A stretch of DNA of 21,194 nt from assembly GCA_030247855.1 (NCBI GenBank), contig JAPDRN010000249.1:1-21194 (forward strand). The letters are read 5' to 3'. The notes beneath the pieces are model-generated. The model did no database searches, had not been told where the DNA came from, and was given only the letters and a program-made list of their open reading frames with translations. The DNA is from Knufia peltigerae (Eukaryota; Ascomycota; Eurotiomycetes; Chaetothyriales; Trichomeriaceae). Positions 1 through 11,100 of the stretch are shown one piece after another. The position numbers were made by a program, and so were the translations under genes. The stretch's first letter is position 1, and each line of letters begins with the position of its first letter.

Positions 1-22
1 GTGTGTGTGTGTGTGTGTGTGT
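1..22. repeat. (GT)n microsatellite at window edge
   Basis: The window opens with eleven uninterrupted GT dinucleotides. The repeat may extend beyond the left edge. The short open frames that begin inside it (runs of Cys-Val) are by-products of the repeat and not genes. Confidence 0.95.
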
Positions 23-199
23 GGACAGCTACATCAGAGCCATACACCATACACAACGTATCTCATGGCCGCCCCCTCGGGCTCAAGTGAAGATCGGCCC
101 GTGCCTGCCATTCTCCCATTGTCGAAGCGTGGCGAGATCTGGCACGCGGATCTCGACCACCATACCACGTTTGGTGTTTCCTATCCGATGGAAGATTGG

Positions 200-940
200 T
201 CAATTAAAACAAGTCAAAGCATAGGGGCCTGCAGCGAAAAAAAAAGGCTTACTATGGGAAACGGGACGATTGTGTGGCTGAAAGGTGGTACTGGCGATGT
301 TGGGACGGAAAGACCGATCGACCGCGACATGGGCCTGTCCCGGGGTGGTCGAGAATGCCAGCAGGGCGATGAGCACGGCCAAATTCCCAGCCAAGCCGCA
401 TTGCCTATTAGCCTGCTGGCCGGTGTTGTTTCCACCAGATCCTTCGCCACGGTACACGGCACTCAACAGTTGACTGCGATCGAACCATGCCTGTGGACCG
501 ACAAAAGGTAACTTGAAATCCGCCATCTCGTAGCCTGCCAGGGCGATGTGCCGTTGGGGATGAGTCCTCTCCGACCTGAAGGAAAGTCGGCGCCAGTCGG
601 TGATCTCGTGATCGCTCCTCATGGTGCAGTCGAAGGGAACCAGGACGTAGCCATGCCGCTCGGGGTCCCAAAAAATGGAGCAAGTCTTGGTCTGGCCATT
701 ATCACGGCCGTCCTGAGCCGTGGCAAGGTGTATGTGGCGGAAGTCTCTCGACGTCTGTTGTCGTCTAGGATTCCACGCGTACCATTGAGATTGCTGCTTG
801 CGGAAATCTCCTCTGTCAGCAGGCGGCACCCAGTATCGATCACCAGGGGTCGATCGTGGTGCCCGATTAGGCTTATAGTCAATTGTGAGTTCAGAGACAC
901 AAAACAGAAACGGCTGGAAATGGGGGATGTGTTGTGCCAT
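200..940 (-). CDS. Doubtful hypothetical protein, 246 aa
   Basis: This frame stays open for more than 800 bases on the minus strand. The first ATG (940-938) sits in a good context, gccATGG, preceded by a pyrimidine-rich stretch; the open frame further upstream starts only at a TTG. The product has no motif I recognise. Its middle part is Arg-, His- and Trp-rich and looks protein-like. Near the C-terminus is one short hydrophobic run (LAGNLAVLIALLAF), and the last 50 or so residues look like read-through of non-coding DNA, so a missed intron or an earlier true end is possible. A competing plus-strand frame covers 548-982. It could be a lineage-specific gene, a decayed gene or a chance ORF. Confidence 0.3.
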   Translation of the reverse strand: MAQHIPHFQPFLFCVSELTIDYKPNRAPRSTPGDRYWVPPADRGDFRKQQSQWYAWNPRRQQTSRDFRHIHLATAQDGRDNGQTKTCSIFWDPERHGYVLVPFDCTMRSDHEITDWRRLSFRSERTHPQRHIALAGYEMADFKLPFVGPQAWFDRSQLLSAVYRGEGSGGNNTGQQANRQCGLAGNLAVLIALLAFSTTPGQAHVAVDRSFRPNIASTTFQPHNRPVSHSKPFFFAAGPYALTCFN

Positions 941-3098
941 GGCAGAAAGAAGCTTGTCAACTTCAGGGGGGAAGAGAAGTGAGTAACGATTCCAAAAAGA
1001 AAACCTGTGGGAGATCTTCGTGGGTGCAAGAAACAATAAAACCTCACACCACCTGCCCGCTTATTCAAGGCCTTCACAGGGAAACTTGGGCATCCAAAAC
1101 CGTACAGCAACAGCCGTTCGTCAACAAGATCGCACAAGTATAACTTTGGGCCGAATGAGAGAAAAACTTGGCGTCATGCATGATCAGTAGTCACCTAGCT
1201 GATACCAAATAGAAGGGACGAGTTGTTGTCGCGATAGAAACCTTAGCGCTTTCGACGGCGCCAAACTGGCACTCTTCCCCTCGCTCTGCGGCAGCTGGTC
1301 GGCTCGAGATAGCAAGTTTTGCCGTCGATCATGTGGAACAGGGAGGAATTGCTTCCAAGGGGCAGGAAGGCCGTGTCAGGGTGCTCTCCAGCTGAAAGAG
1401 GGAAGGTCCCCCATGCGCTGAACGCACAACACAGAACCCGACAGCGTGCGCTCGGGTGGTGGTCGCTGAGTGGATCGGTCGACGCAATCCCCACGGGTAA
1501 ATCGCAGACAGTTGTGGTCCTCCTTTCCTCCACGTGAGCCATACGTACGTGTCCACGATGCGTTGCTGCGAATGCACACGCACCCAAGACAGAAGGGCAC
1601 CGTCGTCATCATGTTGTCCACTCCGGAGTCTTGTTAGGCAATTCATGGCCGAGTTGCTAGCACATGCCTTGGAACGGCCAGCCCCACATCCAAAATGCTC
1701 CTCGGTGCGAGGAATCATCAATTCACGGGCCGAAGGAGGCAAATGGGAAAGGAGTTTGAGGTTCTCAGTGGCGGTCATCGAAACAGGTCCGGATGGGCAT
1801 CTAGCGAAGGTGTCCAGCTAATTGGAGCCGGCCGTCGGGATAGTTTGAGTGAGCCCGCGGTTTTCACCGGAGGAAACAGCGAACTGTCTTCTTGTTGCGA
1901 TGCGGCTCTGCGGCAGGAATCGGCTTACCGTAACGTGACCTGGTAGGCAGAAGTAATTGTCATCGGAGGGAACGGACGGTGGTCGGTATGTCAGGCCCTT
2001 TGGCCAGTCGATGCCCGTTTGGTGAGGGCATCGTTTAGCGAGCCAATTGGTTTGTGGGATAACACAATTTGTTTCCCCAAAGTTGTGATGGCCTGGTCTG
2101 GGACATGTCAAGACTTGTTAAAAGGGGATGCAGAGGTAGCAGAATGTAATTGAGATTTGAGATTGTCAAATGTGACCATGTCTCTCTTATACCTGTTGAT
2201 CACTCTTGTGAGCGGTGTGATTTTTTTTCCATTCAAGCGTGATGCATTGGTGCCTGGTTAGTGGGCGCCTGGTTGCCTTTTTTTCCACCTCGTCACCTGC
2301 AACCACTGTGATGCACAGGGCATGAGGACGCCTGCAAGGAACTCTCTATTTGAAGTGTTACTGGCTGCGGACGGCACAACGGCCAGCATCCGTTGGCAAC
2401 GACTGGGCGTCAAGTTCTCTCCGTGGCCCTTCTCTCGTTGTTTCCATTGATCAGGCTGTCTCAAGGAGACACGTGCAGTAGTTCGCGGACGACTTTGCGG
2501 TGAGAGGAGAGAAGAGAAAAGGCAATCGCGCCTGTCAGGTACTCGTACTTTGCTAAGCGACGCCGTCCGAAGTGGCGTGAACGATGGTCGATCATTCGAT
2601 TGCTGGGATACGAGCCCAATCACAAGATGATGAAGAGTCATTCCGTCGGCAAAGTGTGGTCTGCACTAGTTGTCAAGGTGAGCAAGTCAGGACGAAAAAG
2701 GAGACAAGTCGAATGAATTGAAGAAGTCTAAACAGGATTCTACAAAGTGGGTAAGGAGAAACAACAGCCTTGCCTTGTTCCTTGCTGAGCTGCGCCTCAT
2801 CGGGGTCCGTGACACCCACTACGAATACGACGGGAAATCTGGTCCTAGGAGCTTGACTACATGTTAACTATTCTTTTGTCACAATGCGGAGTTATGGAGC
2901 ATGCATACATACCTAGGTATATGCTATGCTATGCTTGGTATTTGTACGGGACGAACGAATTGGACATGCTGGTAGGTTCTGTTTGTTTTGGAAGTTCATT
3001 ACTTTTGGAAATTTGGACACAATCCCCTCTCTTCGAAGACAACTTCAGGGCATTATCCTCCGAGCAATAATACGTACAGTAAGAGGTAGGTGGGTATG

Positions 3099-3113
3099 CA
3101 GACAGACAGACAG
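3099..3113. repeat. (CAGA)n short tandem repeat
   Basis: Nearly four copies of a cagacaga-type tetranucleotide run through an AT-rich intergenic stretch. Confidence 0.85.
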
Positions 3114-3148
3114 AAAGCATGCAGGAGCAACGGGTGGACATTGGACGA

Positions 3149-3168
3149 GTAGGTAGGTAGGTAGGTAG
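3149..3168. repeat. (GTAG)5 microsatellite
   Basis: Five perfect copies of GTAG lie between the gene-poor left part and the 3' flank of the GH17 gene. Confidence 0.9.
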
Positions 3169-3525
3169 ACTTATTCAGACATTGTACATGTGAAGAAGAA
3201 AAAAGATGCGCAAAAAAAGGACCAAAAAATACTTGGGAAAGAATCAACCTCATATAAACAAGGAAAAAATGGGAAAAGCAATGCCATGGTGCGTGCGTTT
3301 GAAAAAAAAGCCACTTCTCTCTGTACAAAAATGTGTCCATGGCATTCTTCTCTCTTTTCTTTTGTTTTGTGCAGATCAACATGTGTGTTCGCTTGCTTGC
3401 TCGCTGGTCACCACCGATTTCATGTGCCTCCAATCTCGCAAAAAAATATGCTCAGCAGAAAAAAAGGGGGGAAGAGAATCCCTCCGATGAAGTGCGTCTT
3501 GTCATATGCCATTCATATTCTTCCT

Positions 3526-5565
3526 CTAAAAGACGTCGGCACAACCCCAGTATTGCTCCACGTCAAACTGTCCAGGTGCCTTCCACGGCTCATCCTCGAA
3601 GCTCAAGAAGACGACCTGAGCGCCCACGGTGTTCTGAATACCCTTGAGCGCGGTCGCCTGGTTCTCCGGGCTGGGGCAGGCGGCGCCATTGCAGTTACCG
3701 GAGTGGGGCCACCCGGACTCCAAGACGTAAACCGCCTTGTCACCGCAGATGCCGTTCATGAGGTCGATCTCGGACTGGATGAAGGACCCGGCCTTGTCGG
3801 CGGTGACGTCGGCGTTGAAGAAGGCGTACAGGTTGGCACCGCAGACGTCGACGGCCCCGAGGAAGGCTGAGGCGGCACCGCTCTCTTGCCACACGGAAAG
3901 GGGCTCGGTGAGGGTGACGAGACCGGTGTAACCGGCCGACTTGAAGGAGGAGGCGCTGCTCGACACGAAGCCGGCGAGTTCGGAGGCGGTGCAGTAGCCG
4001 TTAAAGACGGCTTCGTTACCGACGACGATCAGCTCGACGAGATCGAACTGACCCCAGCTGATGATGTCGCTGATCTGGCCCTGGGCGCCGGAGATACCGG
4101 TGTTGGAGATCCAGACACCGAGGATGATCTTCAGGCCATTATTGCGGGCGGCGGTTCCGACGTTCTCGAGGGCGCTGCAGTCGGTGCTGTAGATGCGGAC
4201 CGAGGAGAATCCCTTTTGTGCGATGACGGCGAGGTCGGAGGCGACGGTGCCGGCGTCCTTGCAGCCACCACTAGAGGTGTACGGCGAGTAGGTCATGGCC
4301 CAGGAGTTGCCGTTGGCGGAGATGCCGCCCGAACCGCCAGAGCCACCGTGGTTGCCACCGCTAGGCTTGGGAGCCCATCCGTTTGTGCCGCTGGCAGATC
4401 CCGAGGCGGAGGCAGAGCCAGAAGCACCCCATCCCCAACCACCGGCGGCGCTTTGGGTGGTAGTGGTAGTAGCAGCGCTGGCAGATTCGGAAGGCCATCC
4501 CCAACCTTGGGCGGAAGTGGTGGTAGTAGCAGCGCTGGGAGATTCAGGAGTCCATCCCCAACCTTGGGCAGAGGTGGTAGTGGTCCACTCGGGCCAGGCA
4601 GGAGTGGTGGTCGTGGTTGCGGCCACAGTCGTGGTAGTGGTCCAAGCAGCAGCAGGGGAAGTCGTGGTGGTGGTCGCGACACCAGGAGTCGGGTGCCCTA
4701 GAGTTTGTTAGCATTGTGCGTAGCATCTTCTTGTCGAATAGGATGTCTTACATGTAGCAGCACCGTAGGAAGTGTGAACCTCCATAACACAGCTCTCGGC
4801 ACCAGGGCTGAGAGAAGAACCAAACCATCCGGTGGAGCTCAGTTCCGGGATGACGGTGGCGGTGAGGACGCTCGTGACCGCGGCAGGGCCGGAGGTGAGA
4901 GCCTCGACGTACTTGGTGGCGGTCTTTGTCGATTTGAGAGTGACCGTCGTGGTTGTCTCCTCACCCGAAGGACCCGTGGTCCATTCCACCCATGTCTCGG
5001 TGTTTGTGGTGACAGCCTCAGCGGGGGTGGAAGAAGTCGACTCCCAGTCACCCCAGGTCACGGTAACGGTCGAGGTAGAGTCGTCAGGCTTGGCAGGCGT
5101 CGTCGTCGTCGTCCAGTCTACCCAAGGCTCACCACTGCTGGTTGATGCAGGCTCAACGGGCTTGGTGGTTGTCGTGGTGGATGATTCCCAGTCAGCCCAC
5201 GGATCCGCGGCGCTGGTCGTGGTGGCAGAGTCGACCGGCTTCGTGGTGGTGGTCGTCGATTCCCAATCCGCCCAAGGATCAGCGGAGCTGCTGGAGGTGG
5301 TGGCGGGCTTGACGGGCTTGGTGGTCGTGGTGGTCGTGGTAGTCGTGTCCCAATCCCCCCAGGCCACAGCGGACGTGGTAGTGGCAGCCTCTACGGGCTT
5401 CTTCGTCGTTGTTGTCGTCGTCGTGGCGGCGGCCGCGGTCGAGTTCCAGTCGCCCCAGGTGTCGCGAGCGACGTGCAGTTTCTGGTGCATGTGCTTGACA
5501 TGGCTTGAAGCAGAAACAGATCCGACGACAGCTGCACCAGCAGCGGCAATTGTAACAGCTCTCAT
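3526..5565 (-). CDS. GH17 cell-wall beta-glucanase, BtgE-like (2 exons)
   Basis: Two exons, 5565-4752 and 4697-3526, encode 661 aa. ATG 5565 is chosen because the open frame upstream begins at GTG. Residues 1-19 form a signal peptide, followed by a His/Lys-rich segment like that of BtgE proteins. Residues 37 to about 395 are a Thr/Ser/Pro-rich, probably O-mannosylated stalk carrying repeated W-x-x-W motifs. The last 260 or so residues (from NSWAMTYSPY) are the glycoside hydrolase family 17 domain. The expected acid/base Glu (VGNEAVF, about residue 500) and nucleophile Glu (VLESGWP, about residue 598) are both present, so it should be active. Family knowledge: such secreted or wall-bound enzymes act on beta-1,3-glucan during wall remodelling. 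No GPI-anchor signal is visible. The splice gives TGG (Trp) at the junction. The N-terminal Trp repeats are unusual. Confidence 0.88.
4360..4600 (-). repeat. SAQGWGW coding repeats in GH17 stalk
   Basis: In exon 2, two 19-residue units beginning TTTTSAQGWGW occur in tandem, followed by a diverged third (GGWGWG) and a single GW. They sit directly before the Gly/Ser linker that enters the GH17 domain, so the Trp-rich theme continues across the intron with a different motif. Confidence 0.8.
4698..4751 (-). other. Intron of the GH17 gene (54 nt, phase 1)
   Basis: Donor GTAAG at 4751-4747, branch-like CTAAC and acceptor CTCTAG ending at 4698. Without splicing the upstream frame stops within the intron. 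Splicing joins it in frame to the Thr-rich sequence leading into the catalytic domain. Confidence 0.85.
4859..5460 (-). repeat. Degenerate W-x-x-W / Thr-rich coding repeats
   Basis: Seven W-x-x-W motifs (WGDW, WGDW, WADW, WADW, WVDW, WGDW, WVEW) occur about every 25 residues, separated by Thr runs and KPV-x-x-A linkers. The two central units, each starting DPWADWES, are the most alike. In DNA this is a GTGGTGGTC-type array on the plus strand and produces long false plus-strand frames. Confidence 0.85.
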
Positions 5566-8146
5566 TTTGAACACTTTTTTCTTTGGTCTTTCTTTTCAGA
5601 TATCCCAATGTTTTTGGTGTAGATTACCCAATATCTCCTACGCAAAGGTGTAATAGGTGAGTCGCCGATGGTATTTGTTTATGTTCTGTCGAAAACGAAT
5701 GCCCGCGAAAAGAGTGGCGCGGTAGTGGGAGAATGGAAAGCAACAGGCCGAAGGCGAAGCTGTGAGGGACCTCAGTTGAACATGCGGCGAGCCTTGCGGA
5801 AAAGAAGAGAGAGGAGGAGGAGGTGTGTGTGTCGAACGACGTGATCGGCTGCATATAGCTGCCAGCACGGAACCACGGGAGCGACGCAACCTGAGGGAGA
5901 GATGCGGGACCCGCTCACCACACCAGATGGGACCCCAAGAGAGGGTTTGCGCGCTAAATGAGATGATGGAGCGGCTTTTTTCTCTCTACGAATCTTTGGC
6001 CTCCCAAAAGAAAGCGGTCCATCTCACACCAGGAACCTCTTCTAACCTTTAGCGCGGAGTAGTCTGAGGAAATGGTTGGATGGTCTACGGCGTAGGGAGA
6101 ACTTGAGGCGAGACGACCACGACAGAGAGTGGATGATTGCCTCCCACACGCGAGACAACAATCAGCATTGTCTGGACGAGAGACGAAGCACACAAGGATG
6201 CTGATCAAAACAAGCGAGAATGGCCAGACGGTCTTGATCGTCCTCTAGAGGTCTGTCTCTCCCTCCCCCCGGCTGGCAATTGTGATCAGCGCTGCTACTA
6301 CTAATCTTCGAGATTGTCATACGAGACCCAGGGCAGGAATCTACGATTCTCATGCCCAAACCATACGTAAGCCAGGCCTCAGCCCTCGGCGGCAACGAGC
6401 ATGAAAAGAGAGGGATTGCTCTTGATGGCAAGGAGCTAAGAGCGACTGGGGTTCTGAAACGCTGGACGATAGGCGTTCCAAGGCATGCAAGATGAGGCAA
6501 TCGAAGCGTCCGACCTATGATAGGGGTTAGAGCGGTCAGAGACATGGGACAGGGTGCCACGGAGATTGTAAGCTAGACGGACGGATAGCGGCATGCGAGC
6601 AATAAACAGAATTCTGCATTGGGCAACGTAAGTAAGTTGGTGGAGGACCAAAGACGAACTCGAGAGAGAGGGGAGGAAAAAAGAGCATTGTTCTCCAGGG
6701 GGGCCAGAAAGGGGCTCACTGGGCCAACTGGTGACACGCGGAGATTTAACTCGGCGGAAACCAACCTCTTCGGGCCAAGTACAAAGCTTGGTTTGACACC
6801 ATTAAGATTGCCCGTGTCTCTTGAGCTCCATGCTCAATTTCACGGCGACTCAGGTTCGTCCTCCTTCATAAAAAGACCGCGCACTCCTGCCGAGCTCCTT
6901 TCTACCGTATGCTGTTCAGCCGCGAAAAAGTCTCCCTTGGCCTTTTGCCCCTCCGTCCACCCCGTCGCCACGACGATTGGATTGGTGTAGAGAGCCCTAC
7001 GCAGTATTCAGGCTGGTAGAAAGACCCAGGCGAATCAACCCGCCCCAGCACACCGAAATTGACGTTACCTGTAGCTGCTTGGATCGCGTTTCTGTAGGCG
7101 GAGTACAAATCCCTATGTACAGCACTTTCATCACTATTGTACAGTATGCACACATCCGATCGTGCCCGGCCCACCACACTCTGCATATAGAGGTTGTAGC
7201 ACCTTGTACGGAGTACAGCTGGATACTTGCCTGTCAGTGCTATCCGGCACTTGATCTGTCATTGACTCGTACCGCAGCGGGTCTCGATTCCAATTTCCCG
7301 GTTCATGCAGGGATAAATGGTTTTTTCGCATCTCGGTCAGCTTTGGTACATATCGTAGAGGCATGAGGCTACCAGGCTTTTTCTCTGCCTTGATGAGATC
7401 TGCTGAGCCAGACGACTTCGAGTACTGATCGGCATGTTGGAATTACGCAAGCCAACAAATTCGACTGTCTTGCTGAGTGTTCACGTAAACCTCACCCCCG
7501 AAGAAGAATGTCGACACCTCGAGGCTCAAGGCTCGTGGTTTCGCTTAGCCTAGTCCTCATCTCAAGAGAAGGTGCTCCGGACAACAAGTCCCAAGTCTAC
7601 TGTACCACGGATGGGTGCAGATGGACACGACCTAGAACGCTCATGAAAATTTCGGTTACAAGGGAGAGTCTCAAGTATTTCACTATCATGACAACGCACG
7701 GCCATATCTGCACCGTGTCTTGGACCAGAAATATGTGTGCTCGTCATTATCTTCTTTCGAAAAAAGTCAGCCTGATCCGTCAGTGGCTTGACGGGACACG
7801 AAGACTCTTCATCGATCCTTCTTACAGCCTAGGACGATCTGTGCCTCCGACGTCATCTGCTGTCGAGCAAGGTCTTTCCGAAGTCACAACAACAACCGGC
7901 ATCTGTCAAACTGTCATTTTCTGATAATCGCTGCACCAATTCTAATGTTGTGCTTGTTTGTACGTTGTTCTAGAATCGCCCTCACTATTGTTTACTGCAA
8001 ACCCAGCCTTATAGGCTTATTCGAAGACATTTCTGCTGAGCCAGTAGAGCCATCCAGTCGTTACCCAGTGCAACACCTGTCTCAACTGATAAGCAATAAA
8101 CCATTCCCATTTGTCCCTCTTTGTGGTGTCATTCATGTACATGGCG
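5566..8146. other. Gene-poor interval, 2.6 kb
   Basis: This holds the 5' flank of the GH17 gene (5566 to about 6000) and the 3' flank of SIN3 (about 7900-8146). Open frames at 6162-6560 (minus) and 7508-7924 (plus, ATG start, 138 aa) lack recognisable motifs, and I do not call them. A copy of the palindromic motif GTACGGAGTAC lies at 7206-7216. No RNA gene or transposon ends were recognised. Confidence 0.55.
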
Positions 8147-11100
8147 TCACTCTTCATTATTGAGGAATCCTTCTTTGACGCCCTTTTCCCAAGCAGCTTT
8201 CCTTCGTTCCACATCTTCGGCTCTCTGGTCTTTCATCCATGCCGTGTTACGCACAAATTTCTCCCTGAATCGTTCACTCTCGTGTGCCTTTGATTCAGCA
8301 GAGCTTGCTTTCTCGACAGCCCCTCGATGCACGAAGCCAAACTCGTTCTGAAGCAGGAGCTTGTATGATTCCGGGCTGATGAAGGCTGTTTGCTCATCGG
8401 TGTGGTCAAGATCGCCGTAGGCTTCTTCATATGCCGCCTCAATATTGGCATTCTGAGGAGCAATGTTACGCTTCACGTAGGGCGAGCGCATGCGCGACTG
8501 GTCTATGCCTTCAGTAGCATCGGTCATGGTATACGATGCGACATAATACTGCCAGCGAGCATCGTCGGACAAGGTATCGCTATCAAAGGTGGCGTCTTCT
8601 GACGGAAACAGGCGGATAGTGCAAAACCTATCGTTAGGCGTCTATGTCACAGAATGTTAGTTGGCCTTTTGGGACACAGGTTTGGTAGATACTTACATAG
8701 CTGATGCGGTAGATCTCGGCATCTTTGCACAGTCGCTCGACCTGCTTGCGGTACTGTATTTCTTGTTTTCGAGTCGTGTCCGGCCGTTCGCGATCTTTCA
8801 TGAATAAATTGGTGATCTCGACACTCTTGTCCTTAGCATCCCCACCAAGAATATTCATGACGAAGCGTAGGATAGCTGCAACAAGCTTATCGACTCCGTA
8901 CAGCTGCCACCCGCTTTTGTTGTAATATCGTCGCAGCGTCTCTTCAAGATGAGAAAGCTCCCCGTTGCCGAGAAGGATTTCTTCACACATCTGTAGGATC
9001 TGATTATAGTAATTTTGCTTTCCCTCGATATTGAAGAAGAAATAGTCTGGTCCTTTATCGATCATGCGAAGATCGATCGCGGGCTTCACTTTTCCGCCTT
9101 TGCCTTTATATCTAGCCACCGCTTCTTGCACGTTTGGCTCATTATTCTTGATGGCAAGTAATCTGCTGTACATTGTCTCGAAAAGTCGGAAGAAGCAGTA
9201 GATATTAGCGTTGGCATAGAGATTGAAGGTTGTGTGCGGGTAGGGTTCGTCCATTGCCAGGTGTCGAGTAGAAAAATCGTTGTTGGCAACGTTGATCCAA
9301 GGACGTTGGGGCGAGTCCATGATATCTGAAATCGGGGCATCATCGTCAACTTCCATCTCGCTGAGTGCTCCCGGCATTGGAGTTGATTCTTTGCTGCCCG
9401 ATGCGATACTGTCCTCTTTGCCGTGTCTGCGTTCAAGTGCCAGCCTCCTAAGCCAGTCTGACTTGCGCTGAGTTTTACCTTTGGTAGGCGGGTGGCTATC
9501 GCTCTCATGACCATCGATGAGGTCGTCATTTTCACGACTGCGTAGACCTTCAAAATCCACTTGTTCGTGAAACTTTTCGGGGTCGAGGCCAAAGAATCTT
9601 ACGACAAAATCAGTCAGAAAGCCACGGATCCTCTCCTGTTCGCCGCTGTTGTACTGTGCGTTGCCGGCTTCCAATGAGACAAGTATCAGGCGTGATGCAT
9701 CGAGAACAACATCGAGATCATTGAATGCATATTCAAGTTGATGCCGTTTCGTAGTGACGCCATTCTCGCGGTTCTTCTTGGCTTCTTCATACTTGGCCTG
9801 TATATCACTCGTCAAGAACTTCTGCTGGAAGGCCTTCTTATCCAGATTCTTGTTGTTGATGCCTTGATGATCAAGACTCTTCCAGAATTGCTTATGGATT
9901 TGATCGCGCCAAACCTTCTCCCATTCTCGCTGGACTTGTTTCCACTCTTCAAGCTTCTGTTTGAGCCTTCCAAGGACTATTGGAAGGACCGCTGTCGGAC
10001 GTGCAAACATTTCTTCCATGACCCGAGCTCCAACTTCACGGCCATACACCTTCATAATGATACGCTTAGGAATGGCTGCACTCGCACCGCCGAGACCTTC
10101 CGACAGGATAAATGCGGCACGATCTGCTTCACTCATGACACCGATTTGCTGGACGATGGGTTCCATAAGTTGGATGGTGCGCTGGCATGACTCGATGTGG
10201 AAATCATAGTCATGTCGCTCTTCTTCGATGCGGTGCAAGGCTTCTTCGTACTGATTCTTGCGATGCGCAACGAATCCAGAGTCCTCAGATGCCCAAGTGG
10301 GATGAGACGCCCAGACGTCGTTCAGTACTTCGTAGCACATGCCATCCCGGCCTTTGCAAGGCTTGTTTTGTTCGCGTTTCGGCAAATGGCGATAACTAGG
10401 GCCCAATGCGCGGCAATGAGAAAGATTAACTCGGCCAGGGTCTGGTCGGATGCGAGCTTCGATGATTTCCTCTTGTTCCTCAACACCAAGCCAGTGTTTG
10501 AACCAGTTCATGAGATCGGCGTTGCCCCCGATGAATGACCCCATTCTGTCGGCCAGGGTATATTTGTCGATCAAGTCCTGAGTGTAGAGGTTGGTGAGTT
10601 TCAGAAACTCATTGTAACTAGTCCGGTTTCCAATCTGTTTCTTGGCTTTGTCAAAGAATGCAAGCTCTTCCTGAGTAGTAGAAGTACTAGGGAATGGTGG
10701 CAAAGGCTCGGGCAACTGAGGTACGAGCGTTGGTGAGGTCAGCAGCGTCTCGGCAGGAGGCTGGCGTTGATTTGATAGTTTGGGGCGCTAGAATTTTAGT
10801 TTAGCCATGTGGGAAATGGTATGTTATTCTGAAAAAAAAGTGCAAATGGTAATTAAGGAAGAGGAAGCACTTGTGGTGTATGATGTCGGGCTGCAGCGTA
10901 AAGAGAAGGCGTTTGAGAGAGGAAGTCGAGACGCGAAGTAAACACAGTAGGAACAATCTTGGTACATACCTTGTTAGCATTGCCGACTTGAACAAGGCCA
11001 CTTCGTCCTCCTTGCTGAATACCTGCTTCAGCAGCCAACTGTGTCGGGGCTTGGTTTGTGAGGGTAGCTCCCGGTCCGCCACGACGCTTTTTGGTGTCTT

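Larger units (their letters stand above)
1037..3525. other. Gene-poor interval
   Basis: About 2.5 kb with stop codons in all frames at moderate spacing. The longest frames (1329-1778 minus, 2258-2641 minus) show no recognisable motif and begin in poor context. The interval contains simple repeats at 2921-2935, 3099-3113 and 3149-3168, and a perfect 12-bp palindrome, ATACCTAGGTAT, at 2909-2920. The stretch 3180-3500 is rich in A-runs and T-runs and flanks the 3' end of the GH17 gene. Confidence 0.6.

Noticed and set aside
1329..1778. Overlapping ORFs on both strands (149 aa minus, 95 aa plus)
   Set aside because: They lack motifs and compete with each other; neither is better supported.
4832..5653. 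Long plus-strand frame (273 aa, Val/Ser-rich)
   Set aside because: It is the antisense shadow of the Thr-rich GH17 stalk (ACC/GTG repeats), and its composition is pure Val/Ser low complexity. The frames at 3886-4701 and 4295-4711 are rejected for the same reason.
6162..6560. Minus-strand ORF of 132 aa
   Set aside because: It shows no motif, no good context, and a mixed composition typical of non-coding DNA.
7508..7924. Plus-strand ATG ORF of 138 aa
   Set aside because: It has no recognisable motif, an ordinary base composition and no splice-supported extension. At this length a chance ORF is plausible.
10788..10969. Upstream acceptor (ttttttttcag) for SIN3 intron 3
   Set aside because: Using it would add in-intron codons before RPKLSN, and an in-frame stop lies just before the downstream TTCTAG acceptor. 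The acceptor at 10788 has a CTAAC branch close by and keeps the frame.
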